Part shown: positions 11,046-21,855 of the stretch, piece by piece
Position numbering within the stretch: the first letter of the stretch is position 1
Layout: each line of letters opens with the position of its first letter
From: Bactrocera neohumeralis
Taxonomy: Eukaryota; Arthropoda; Insecta; Diptera; Tephritidae
DNA: 64,000 nt
Reading direction: 5' to 3'
NCBI RefSeq assembly: GCF_024586455.1
Contig: NC_065921.1
Span: 8,463,401-8,527,400, forward strand
Program-made: the position numbers and the translations under genes
Notes under the pieces: model-generated
The model's database searches: none
What the model was told of the DNA's origin: nothing
Seen by the model: the letters and a program-made list of their open reading frames with translations, nothing else

Positions 11046-12005
11046 CATTATTAATCTAATCGGTTATTCTATGAAAATAAAACGATACTTCATATTATCA
11101 TATTACATATGTAACTGAAGCGTTATCCATCAAGGTTTGTACTATCTAATAATATCTGTAAACAAAATCAGTGACTGCTTATTGAACAGACATCTGAACT
11201 TGAAAGGTTTCTCCGGAACTACTTGACCTTACAGATGTCATTTAAATAAAAGCCACTTCGTCGCACTTCAACCGAGACGCCCCAACTTCGCTTCACAGAC
11301 ACTTAATTAGATTAGCCTGATAGGTCACGCACATGCCAGCAAAGTATTCGACAATTCGCAAGTAGTCAAAGGAACAACAACAACAACAATATAATGCGTG
11401 AATAGAACAACACATATACAAAATACAACAACACATACAATATACAGCAACATATGCACAAAATACAATAACACATATATGTACATGCACCAAATACAAC
11501 TATTTACAACAACACTCGTGTTTATTAGCTGCTGTGTTTTGGTACGCACACGCTTAATCCCAGCGCACAATGTTAAAATGAAGTGCACTCCATCACTGTA
11601 TTCAAGCGCTTCTAGTGAATGAGTAGTGTCAGATTTCACGCCAATTCATTGTACTCGAGCACGCACAGCCACTAAGTGCTACACACTCGCACACTCGCCG
11701 CCAAACAAACCGATGAACGATGAACAGGCAAGCAAACAAATCCGGCGCAGAAAGTAGCTTAACAATTAGTAGGATAGCTGGTGGTGAAAGCAACAAAAGC
11801 ACAACAACAATAATGATGTATGTAGCAATGTACCTACTCCATCAACGCAAAACTTCCGGTTTGGCGCTTTTGTTTAATTTACCCAGCTAAGTAGTATTCA
11901 TAAAAATACATTTCCATTTGTTATATTAATATATTTCGCTTCTTCTCGTGTATGCGGAGAACTATGAAGGGAGGAAGCAAGTATTATTGCCTCAAGGCGC
12001 TGCCG
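11046..12005. other. unassigned DNA with an ACA-rich stretch
   Basis: From 11376 to 11515 the plus strand is dominated by ACAACA and ACATATACAA-like tandem sequence. This produces a spurious antisense frame full of valine and cysteine. No gene, RNA or transposon was recognised. Confidence 0.45.
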
Positions 12006-12009
12006 CTTC

Positions 12010-12480
12010 TTCTACTTGCGTTACAGACTACCTGCAGGGAAAACTGACATTAGTTTAGTTTTATTATTTAAGATTCTTCTTTTTTCCGTTCTTCATATCG
12101 AATGGTTCACATAAAATGTTGCCTACAATTAGGCTCCCTTTCAGTGGAGTCACATACCCTTGTAATGTGGAATACGACGAATGGAAAAGAGAACTATGAA
12201 TGGTTCAATGCTGGCTCTTGTTCCCTTCTTTCACTTGTGTTGGAGCTGACCTGTCGCGAAAGATGTCACTAGTTTACTTTTATTAGTTAAGTTTCTTTCT
12301 TTTGCCGTATGCACACACTTCACACAAAACGTTGCCTACAATTAGGCAAATTTAGCTGAGACACACACCCAATAAAGATTTATCATACTTAAAATACACA
12401 AACTTTTGTCTTGTGATAAGTATTTTAAGTCACTATGGTTTAATAGCTGAAAGTATACAGACTCACAACCGAAGTGCTCT
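12010..12480 (+). repeat. two copies of a hairpin-bearing repeat (TTGCCTACAATTAGGC)
   Basis: GTTGCCTACAATTAGGC occurs at 12118 and again at 12331, 213 bp apart. Both are preceded by TTTTATTA(T/G)TTAAG...TTC(T)TTC and ACATAAAA/ACACAAAA. The core is a small inverted repeat, GCCTA-CAAT-TAGGC. A third, more diverged copy lies at 13.98-14.22 kb and also shares the trailing AAGTATTTAAAATCACTGTGG-like segment. Confidence 0.75.
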
Positions 12481-13974
12481 ACAATTACTGAGAGCACTTA
12501 GGGATTATTTCATAAAACTTATTCCGAAATTACTTTAGGAATGTTCTCCGGCGCTACAACAATAACATGGATTATTTTCTGAACACCACCTGATGTGCTT
12601 CAAATGCAGAAAAATCTATTTTTGTGAGTTCAAGAACTAAACTTGAGGTCGGTGAAGAGGTTCTAATTTTAATCAGGTCATTTCTTACATTTCAAAAGCA
12701 CATCTTCTTCAACATTATTTAGATTGTAACTATAATATTCATAAAACTATTTCGTAGCACCGCTTAACCTATGGATACCCACAGCAATCCAAAACGAGCT
12801 TTTTTTTCGGGAAATCCATTAATGTTTGCTTCCGAGAGCATTTTTTAGATATTTTTTAATCTGTTAAATTAGTAAGGAAAGATTTTTTTGCAAAGTTGTC
12901 TTTGAAAGTATTTTTAAAAAATAAATTAGCATACATTTTGGCGACTTTATACATGCATTTCGCCAGTTTTATAACAAATGCATGATTAGAATGAATACTG
13001 CTACTTACGAGCTAAGTTCTTATTAAAGTTATATAATACAAATTTTTCCAACGGATTTAAATCGTTTTGATCCCACATACACACTACCACACCACATACA
13101 CACACAGCCAACGAAAAATCGAAACAATGGCATCGCTCGCGCTGAAATGTATGCAATTATTTTTGTGCCGCAAAGTTCATTTCTTTTTTGTTTTCACTGG
13201 TGCAATGTCGCTGTCACTTTTTTGCAACACGCTTGTACATATGTATATTTCGCACCGCCCCGCAGGCGCCGAGATCATAAACAGCAGCACTTCCAACGGA
13301 CACTAAAAGCCAACAGCTTTGGCTGTCAGTTGCGAGCGCGTTGATTTTTTCACATTTTGCTTCCGCTTTGAGTTGTTAGTGAATCAGCGCAGCAGAATTA
13401 TGAGAAAAAATATCAGTTACAACAATAAAGATTTCCTGTTTTGTCTTTGTTCGCTTGCATTCATATTCATACATATTTTTATTTCCCATCATTCCTCCGG
13501 TTTTATTACTTTTGATATTCTGTCTGCCTGTTCTGTGATTGCATTGGATTGAATATCTGTTTTCTTATTAAATTTTTTCTCTGCTTGGTTTGTTAAAGAA
13601 ATAATTCAGAGAATTTTCATAGAAACCAAAGAAAAAATATTTGCACAAAAGAATGATAGATAAATCATCATACTGTGTTCTTTTGTTTGGGTGTTGTGAA
13701 GAGTGTTCTATGAAAATATTAATTTTTAGTATTCCAGCATTTTCTATAATTATATATGTAGTGTGAGAGTGAGTACTTACTTATCGACTGCATCTTTTCC
13801 CCTGTTTATCCCCTGTTTTTATAGTTGTATATGACAGCTTAAAAATTTTACGATATAATTTATGGATAATTTGATTTTTTTCTTATTCTGCGGAGTTGTG
13901 AAGTATTTTCCTAGCAAAAAGGAAATTGATTGTACTTAATCCAGCTTTCATATCTATTTTTGGACAGAATAGAC
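12481..13974. other. unassigned DNA
   Basis: Nothing recognised. A GC-richer patch at 13.07-13.35 kb, starting with a CA-rich run, carries open frames of 65-79 codons without recognisable motifs. Confidence 0.4.
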
Positions 13975-14220
13975 TGCAGTCCTTGTTTATTTATCTTATC
14001 CCTTAAAGGGTGCACGAATTTTGCCATATTTTTTTTTATTATTCAATTTTCTCTTTTTTCCACATAAAGCTCTGTTACATGAAATGTTACCTACCATTAG
14101 GCTGCATTTTAGTGGAGTCGCATACCACATTATCTTAGCTGAGGGTGTTGATTGTATTTTGGGAAGTATTTAAAATCACTGTGGTTTAATGATTGAAAGC
14201 ATTCAGACTCGCCATCAATA
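13975..14220 (+). repeat. third copy of the hairpin-bearing repeat
   Basis: GTTACCTACCATTAGGC at 14085-14101, then AGTGGAGTC(G/A)CATACC as in copy 1, and AAAATCACTGTGGTTTAATGA followed by GAAAGCATTCAGACTC as in copy 2. This links it to both copies at 12.0-12.5 kb. Confidence 0.7.
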
Positions 14221-14539
14221 TTTGTTTTAGACCGCCAAGTTTAGATTTACAATTATTAAGAACACAACCTTCCCAATTTTTCTTGAACGTGATCTCATAC
14301 AAGTATAACTACAAGCTTAAAAAATCAAGACATAAAATCGATTTCTGCTAATTTTAATTCTAAACTAGCAGCTTTTGAAGAGATGCGTGTTATAGTTTCC
14401 AGCAAAAGAAAACGTCAGAAATCCTTCTTAGTATTTATATAAACATATTTGTAAATAATCAGAAAGACGAGTCGATTCAGTCATATTCAACTGTCTCTTT
14501 GAGTATATACTAAAAAATCTTCGTAAAATACTCACTCAG

Positions 14540-15050
14540 TTTTTTATACAAGGATATGAAATTTTTCAAATGTCCTTTTCTCTCTAAGAAGCTGATCATC
14601 TGTCGGATAAGCCGACATCGCACCAAAGAACTTTATATCTGCTATACCAACCGAATGATCAAACTAAAGCGCTTGTATAGAAAACTTCTTTATTTGACAA
14701 GATATCTTCACAGTTTGTTGTTTAGAAAAACCATAAAATCTGCGAATAATATATAACGATCAGACTTCTTTACCTTAGAGCTGTTATACAAATGGATGGA
14801 TCAAAATGAAGCCTTTGTATAGCATACTTTTCCATTTGACAAGATATTTTGACGAAATTTGCATGACTAATAGTAAAAGTAGCGATAATCTCGGATAGAA
14901 CCCTTGTAGCATATAGCTGTCTTACGAACTCAACGATCAAATCAAGATAAAGACCTTCTTATACCCTTTTTTGCTATAAGAACTGCAAAGCTGAAGTGCA
15001 TTATAACTTCGGTGCAGCCATAGTTAACGTTTTCTTTCGTTTAAGCCAAT
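14540..15050 (+). repeat. second array of the ATAGCTG repeat family, with its 3' terminal segment
   Basis: The leader GAAATTTTTCAAATGTCCTTTT...GAAGCTGATCATCTGTCGGA is followed by degenerate units near 14635, 14770 and 14910 (for example ATAGCTGTCTTACGAACTCAACGATCAA). The stretch ends with CTTATACCC...ATTATAACTTCGGTGCAGCC followed by ATAGTTAACG. AACTTCGG-TGCAG-CC(AT)AGTT is a decayed palindrome, possibly the terminal structure of the family. Units and order match 7.4-7.99 kb. Confidence 0.7.
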
Positions 15051-16195
15051 TCTTAACAATTTTAATGACACGTCTGTGAGTATTACATGCATTTCAATTT
15101 ATTTGATAAGTCTGACTATTAAAAGAGATTTTATCGAAAGACTGTTTGTTCAAAAGTTTAGGTTGAAGTCACATCGAAATTCTTTCAAACCTTTAAGAAG
15201 AAAATAAAAAAGGTAATACGCATAGTATAACGCATGGATATTTGATTTCTTAACTTCTTTATCCAAACACTCATATAATGGTAACCATGGCGTATACGTA
15301 ATATTATTCATACTCCAAAATTTATTTAATTTTACGAATTTGTAGAAGACCTACAAATATTTTATTTTATAAATAACATTTTTAACAAGATTCTCTTTTG
15401 TTTGAGACTACTTTTATTATTTTATTAAACTTTTGTTTTGTAGTTTTGTTGCAGTTTTTATATAATTTTTTTTTTCTAATATTTTTCCGATTTTTTTAGA
15501 ATTTATCCACCTATTTTTTTCTCAATATTTTCCTCTTCCTTACCTTAGACCACAAGTATCCACACTTAAAACACGCCCTGGGTCCATTGATGTCATAGAA
15601 AAATTATGAAAGAGTCTAAGATAATAGAACTAAAATAAGTATATGATAAAATATTCAAATATCTGGTAAGCTCAGGTAACACAGAAAGTTAATATTTTTT
15701 GCTTTCCTTCTAAAGCTTTTAAGCTCAAAAACTGTTGTTTCTATTCATAAATAACCTTTATACAAGTATGTGTGTAAAAATTGAAACCTTCAGCCTAAAA
15801 AACTTGCTTGAAATTTTTTGTGCCACTTCCTTTATTTTCCACTGTTTCTTTTCTATTGCCCATTTTATTCGCCCTGGAGAAAGTACTGCGCCATATTTTA
15901 ATATTTATCAGCACTTAGCGCTTAATTGCTGCTTAAGTTTCGGCCACTCAATTAATGATGGAAGGATTAAAAGTTTACATGAAGTTAGCAAAAAGGTTTC
16001 ATTTAAACTAAGATATGAAAACGAAAATAGAAAGGTATTATACTATATATGTATACACAATTATAACCTAATTTATCATTTGCTGCATTTTTGAAACAAA
16101 TTTGAGTTGTACATAAATACTGTTTTATCATTATAAGAATTAATTATTTGCTTTTTTTGTACTGGTAGGACTGTCCTTAATGACTATGCCAAATA
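15051..16195. other. unassigned AT-rich DNA
   Basis: Includes T-rich stretches at 15440-15530. A 119-codon open frame at 15735-16094 shows no recognisable domain. Confidence 0.4.
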
Positions 16196-16199
16196 TGAC

Positions 16200-17200
16200 C
16201 GCGATCTGTTCAGTTTGTTTACAGTAGCTGCTAAAGTGAGTGCACCTCAGTAGTGAGTTGCGATTTTTACAATGAACAAAAATATATCTAACATTGCATT
16301 TAACTCAAATTTAGTATTTCTAACCTAATTTCGTGTGCGGAATTGGTGTGAATGTTGGAAACGGTTTGCGATGATTCAGTTTGATCTAAAACTCAAGCAT
16401 GAGAGTGGTACAAACCCTTCAAAGTGAAGAATATGGTGCTTGAAAATCATCAGTCAAGTGTTAGCGAGATGGAAAGAGAGTTCGACATCTCTCATGAGTC
16501 CGTTGGAATGATTTTGCTTGGTCGACTCACCCAGATAAAGCTGAAGTAAACTGCTTGATCTTGCGAATTCCGATCCCACATTCATGGAGAGCATTACAAC
16601 TGCCGATGAGACATCAGTTGAAATGTAGAAAAGTCAATAATTATATGAATGGAAGGAAAAAACGTAACAAAACCACAATAACCACGCCAACAACGCCCAA
16701 AAATCAAGGTGAAGCTCATTGTTTTTTCGAAATTCGTCGTTTGGTGGATCATGAGTTTGTTCCGACGGAACAGACTGTCAATAAGGAGTTCGATTTGGCT
16801 GTATTGAGGCTTTATTTTGAGACCGTCTATCCAGAAATGACCGGGGTTGTGGGAAAAATTCAGGAATTTTACACAATGATATAGACCATGGGGCATTGAG
16901 CACCGATTTTGACCGAATTTAACAATATAAGCGCAATGAATACCATCCCCAGATTTGGCTCCGTGTAATTTTAGCTTGTTCCCCAAACAGAAATTGCTGC
17001 TCCGTGCTTAAACAAAATCTGCTGAAAGAGCTGAAGGCCATCCCAAAAAGTGCTTATGAAAAGCGTTTCGAGGACTGGAAAAGTAGTTTGCAAAGAGGTA
17101 TTTCATCTAACACGCGACAAAATAAATACTCATGGATAATTAAATATTTTGGGTTTTATTTATAATTTCCTGGTACTTTTTGTCACAAAATACCATACTA
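16200..17200 (+). mobile_element. mariner element, decayed, third catalytic residue changed
   Basis: Plus-strand pieces in order: MVLENHQSSVSEMEREFDIS (about 16431-16490, helix-turn-helix region), DPTFMESITTADETS (about 16570-16620, first catalytic aspartate, the usual GDETW now ADETS), VDHEFVPTEQTVNKEFDLAV (about 16744-16803), ILHNDIDHGAL (about 16858-16900, second block), PDLAPCNFSLFPKQK (about 16948-16993) and LKELKAIPKSAYEKRFEDW (about 17018-17075). In the third block the usual aspartate (APCDF) is asparagine (codon 16967-16969). Frames break several times. TGGTACTTTTTGTCACAAAATACC-like sequence at about 17170 looks like a right terminal repeat, but the left one is not clear. Confidence 0.85.
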
Positions 17201-17928
17201 AAAACTAACAAGCTAAAAAAATTAATATTTTAAATATTTTTTGTGTTATAAACATTTAAAGTACGGCGGGTAATAGTCAATGTAAGCAATCAGTTTATGC
17301 TTAAATGCATTTGTTTATTTATTTAGAGACAAATGATCTGACCTGCATAAAACGACTGTAATTCTCCAAACCTGCCAGGCAAAAAATAAAATTTTGCATT
17401 TTTTTCTACCAGAAAAATATTTAGTTTTGTTTTTCAAAAATTGCGTTTTAGGCAGTCACAACAAAAAAAGAAATTTCTAGAATTACGGTGCATAAAAATT
17501 ATTTTAAAATAAAATGTTTAGATAATCATTGATTTATGGCAAACATTTTTCAATAAGCATTAAATAACGCCTCCTCTCTACCATTATAAAATAATAAAAG
17601 ATATTTTCGAACTATTTATGATCAGTCATTTAAAAACAGGGAGTGAAAACGGTAAAACAATATTCTCAGCAACATTATTCGTGACATGTTCGTACGCGCG
17701 CAACACGCCCATACACGTAGATCTGCTTATTACGCACACATATGTTGCGTGCATACAAACAGTTACCGCAAGCTGACCGCCCAACCGTGCAATGCATCAA
17801 TTCACCTGTACCAATTGCGCCTATAAATTAACAGGCACTCAAGCAGATAACACACACACACACATGCAAATGCGGCTGACTTTGTACAGTTGCAACAATT
17901 GCAACAACATTGATGGACAGCCTTATTG

Positions 17929-17943
17929 TCTCTCTCTCTCTCT
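17929..17943. repeat. TC microsatellite
   Basis: Uninterrupted TC run of about seven units. Confidence 0.9.
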
Positions 17944-18461
17944 GCCTATCCCTTTCGCTCTCTCATTCACTGACACCACCTGCTTTTCTGCATTTTTTCC
18001 TACGAATATTGGCAATTTCGCGCAAAAGCGCAGCGATCGAGGGCAGCGCGGTCCAGCGTAATTGCAGCGCCCATAAATCTTTGCACGCTTTACTGCTCAA
18101 TGCGGAGCGCACAGGTGAAATATTTCATTATGAGGGCTCAGCGGCAAAGTAAGCGGACATAAATCCACATGTAAACGTAAATATTTCATGCACTCGCAAT
18201 TGTATGTACACATACACACACCCATACAAATGCAAATCCAATTTAATGCACTTTTGTGCGGAAATATAAAGCAAGCGTGTGTGTGTGAGAGTGAGTGCGT
18301 GGTAATATTGGTTTGTGTGTTCGTTTGGCCGGCGGTATCGCAGTTGCAATCATTAAAATTAATAAACACATTTTCATTCGTGTTAAAATTTAATGAGCCA
18401 ATTCTTTGATGTGGTGAGTTAATTAAAACCCGTTGGGGCTGTCGCCGTGAGCTTTCTCACC

Positions 18462-18481
18462 TGTGTGTGTGTGTGTGTGTG
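18462..18481. repeat. GT microsatellite
   Basis: Uninterrupted TG run of about ten units. Confidence 0.95.
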
Positions 18482-18730
18482 AGTGTAAGTGTATTGCAAA
18501 AGAATAAGACACCTTGTTATTAAATAAATTTTTATTTTGCTTTAAAGAAGTGGCATGTTAAGTGTCTTGCTAAAATAAATGGAAATGTGAAGCATTTTTA
18601 CACATTGAATGTTTAAATGTTGGTGATCTTTAAATTATTGTGTTATTTTTTGTATTACCGTACCAACATTATTCAATTATAAGTCATTCCCTAAACTTCA
18701 ATTTTGGACTTAAGCCCTATCTCTACCTCC

Positions 18731-19439
18731 CAGGCCTCTATAGAGATGCATTAAGTGTATTTTGAAATCACTTTACAGAGTCTATCCTTAGATAAGTTTC
18801 ACTTATGGACTTCCCCGCAGACCATAACGGATTCGCTGATTACCGTCCTGAAGTTTTATACATACGAAAGACTAATTTTGGTGTACTTATTTTGGCTCAG
18901 TTTCCTTTTTAAAGCTCCACATAAGTTCTTCTCACAGGCAAATATTGTACTCGAAATGCAGAAAACCACCATTTGGCCAGAGAAAAATTCATATAAACTT
19001 TCTGTGAACTAGTCGAAACCAGAAATCTTCTTAACTGCATCCTCCTCGCGGATGCTGACTTGGCAATAGACGTTGTTATCCGGACTAGTTTCTAAAGCAG
19101 TTCTTGGCGATATGAGGCGGCGTCTGGTAGATGTAGAGTATTCCTTTCTTTTTTGGTAACTTTCTTTACGTTCGATGCTGGGTGAGCGAGTGCATATCTA
19201 CTTCTTGCATTGCTAATCAGTTTATTTGCAATGTCGACATATCTCTGCTGTGAAGGGAGCAGTTCACAGAAAAGTTACTACAAAGGTTACTCAACCTATC
19301 ACCAATCGACATTACAGTGGAGGGCTCTGCAGCAAAATCAACTGCAAGATTAGGTACGTTATTTTCGGTAAAGATTTTCGAGCATATCTCAATAATCGGG
19401 GGTTTGGTGAATTAATAGGCCACATACTCTGATGCTTTA
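18731..19439. other. unassigned DNA, possibly decayed LINE
   Basis: GC content is similar to the LINE that follows, but no motif could be read. An open frame of 85 codons at 18755-19012 is not recognised. Confidence 0.3.
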
Positions 19440-20560
19440 TCTGGCAGAGAGGTCACACTAGAAGAGGATGGAGGGAACAGAAGCATGCGGCTCGCCAAAA
19501 TAATTTACAAAATCCACGAAGACAGATTAAAAATGGCTAATGAAGTGAGAGGCAAAATCAATTGCTCGATCTTAGGCGGCCCTTTAAACTTACGGAATAC
19601 TGCAGTATCTTCCAGGCGGAAGCCCTGGGGGTCAAAAAAGGGGCAGAGATTGCTAACAACTTAGCAAACAATATAAAGAAGATCAATATGCCAGAAAAAA
19701 GACTATTCAGTCTGATAACAGGGCGACGATGTAGGCTTTGAGCTCACTATTCGTACGACTAGGGCTGGTTAAGGATTGCCCGGCCTAGTTAATAATGGTC
19801 CATTTTGTGATGAGTTCGAGACCACAGCGGAACTGCAAAACTAGCAAGAAAATGCACTGTAGCCACGCTATCAGTGGAATGAGAATGGATTTGTGCTTCG
19901 CCCTCTGCGTGCGTTGAGCGTTTTAATACTGGATAAGCTTCACGAGAACTTGCCCCGTGCTGGCCTATTATCAGTTCTTGCACTCTCGTAGAATCTTTAA
20001 CCACGAGGTCGATCGCAAGAAATTTCCTTGGCTCTTTGCCGTAGAAAGGCTAACTCCTTACGTAGTTAGGGTGTTCTAGCAATTTATTTCCCTATCGATA
20101 CGCCGGCTGTAAGGTTGACAACTTACCGAATGCCAGCTGTGTTGGCTGTTTGGAAGAAAATGAGGTTGAAACATTTCAAAACTTCTTCTTGAATGTCCCA
20201 CTTGAGAGCCCACACTTGCAGATTTCCTACTGGACTGGAGGTACCAGAAATCTCCTTCCCTAGTTATGATGTTCTAGCAAATTATTGCCGTATCGCTCTG
20301 TTAGGTTTGAAAGTTACCGAATGTCAGCTGAGGTGGTTGATTGTTTCACCCTTACCAGATCATGCCTATAATACTGGGGATCTCACACTTGCCGATAGTC
20401 CACTGAACTGGAGAGAATAAAATTTAAACGTCCATATAGAATTTTATTGTCCTTAAGTCGCCTTGCCGACTTGTAACATCGGATAGAGCAGTTCCTTTTT
20501 ATGGCTTCACAAAGAACTGAGGTTCAGTCATCGAATCTAACCTAACTACACAAAATATTC
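19440..20560 (+). mobile_element. LINE 3' half: RNase H and cysteine-motif tail
   Basis: At about 19605-19665 the plus strand reads IFQAEALGVKKGAEIANNL, the FQAE block of a LINE RNase H domain with its catalytic glutamate kept. From about 20124 a segment with the spacing of the terminal C-x2-C...H...C motif follows (ECQLCWL, then ...VETFQNFFL...P in a shifted frame). The end near 20545 reads ATCTAACCTAAC, a common kind of LINE 3' terminus in flies. Within it about 80 bp are duplicated: TAGTTAGGGTGTTCTAGC at 20063 and TAGTTATGATGTTCTAGC at 20261. No RT domain remains. Confidence 0.65.
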
Positions 20561-21550
20561 TAGATCTGCGTGTTCAACTCGATAACAAAAAATTTAGTCA
20601 GCGATTTTAGAAGTCAGAAAATGCAGTTCATGAAATCAAAACAAGTTGTAGAGTTGCCCTAATCAGGCTGGGCAATATTGGCATAAGCGAAAGGAAACGG
20701 GTTTGAATATTCTTGAATGTTCCACTTTATGAGCAGGCTTTAACCACCAATTCTAATTTTAAGCCAGAAGAACTAAACGTTTCATTCGTGTATGTATGTA
20801 TTAGCACTTACTCTTCAACAGTTGTGACAGCTTAAATTCAAGATAATCTTCCAGCTTCGCTTCACATTAAATTCTGCAAGCACTTTTACCAGCATCAACT
20901 TGAAATCCTCTCAGAAAATTACAAGTACTTTACTGCATACTTCAAACACTACATCACCGCTTGTAACAGTAAATACACATACGTTATTTTCTTACAATTC
21001 GCCAATAGCATTTGGCTTGCCATAGCCCAAGCAACAATTGCAGTTGCTGCTAATACTTGACACCGTTGAATGACCGACAAATAGCCGCCCGCCGCTCAAC
21101 AAATACTTAACAGTGTCTTGCTAGTCGAGCACTGCTGCCTTTCTTGGTGAACAAGTGGCAATGCAGTTGCTCTGAAAAAGCGAAAAACCAGAAGGACTTT
21201 GCTATTCTAAAACCGAAATGGGCAACAAGCGCGCTTGAGTGCTGGAAAGTGAAGAGTTGGTTGTAAAAATGTCCTTGATTAGAGATATATTTATGTGATT
21301 TTCTTAACTAAATTAAAGGAAATATTATTGTGAAGAATATTCGTTTTAAGATATTTCTTAAGATATTTCTTAATTGCGGCTGGAAAATTTTATTTGTGTA
21401 AAAATACTCTTGAAAGTACTAAAGGGGTTTGATTTCTTCCTCAACTTCTAAGTAAAAGGAACAAGTGCATGTCGTCAGCTAAAATGCAAACCAATGTAAC
21501 ATCACTTTACAGCCGAAGGAAAAATTACATAATAGAAACTACACATTTTG
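20561..21550. other. unassigned DNA containing a short repeat copy
   Basis: Nothing recognised apart from the repeat at 21.05-21.13 kb. Confidence 0.4.
21045..21135 (+). repeat. short repeat family with TTGACACCGTTGA core, copy 2
   Basis: TACTTGACACCGTTGAATGACCGACAA, then about 35 bp, then AACAGTGTCTTGCTAGTCGAGCAC. This matches 8.29-8.37 kb in order and orientation, with a differing insert between the two conserved parts. Confidence 0.7.
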
Positions 21551-21554
21551 AAAC

Positions 21555-21855
21555 AAAATTTGAGTTTCGGTTATAAAATGGTTATTCTAAATGGTTATAT
21601 GTTAGTTACATATTGGTCATATATTGGTTATATACTTGTTACAACTGTAACGGAAGCCTAAAATTTTATATATCCATATATGTAGTACGATGTAGTGAAT
21701 CGTAAAGCATAAAAAACTCATTTTCGATTTTTGATGATACCCTTTTTTTTGAAGAAAATTTTAGTTTTGGTTATAAAATGGTTATTATAAATGGTCATAT
21801 TTTGGTTAGTGAATCCTGAGGAATAAAAAACTAAATTTCGATTTTTTGATGACTT
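21555..21855 (+). repeat. 200-bp direct duplication
   Basis: AAAATTTGAGTTTCGGTTATAAAATGGTTATTCTAAATGG at 21555 recurs with few differences at 21755. The trailing GTGAATC...ATAAAAAACT...TTTCGATTTTTGATGA is also present in both, so the second copy lacks about 100 bp of the middle. The missing middle of copy 1 holds TATTGGT(C/T)ATAT-type short repeats. Confidence 0.8.

Larger units (their letters stand above)
17201..18730. other. unassigned DNA with several microsatellites
   Basis: 17.69-18.42 kb is a GC-richer, CA-, TC- and GT-rich patch with chance frames up to 90 codons. No gene was recognised. Confidence 0.45.

Noticed and set aside
10701..11048. 115-codon minus-strand frame at the end of the R1-like LINE
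   Set aside because: It is the antisense shadow of the plus-strand LINE sequence, whose RT motifs are readable.
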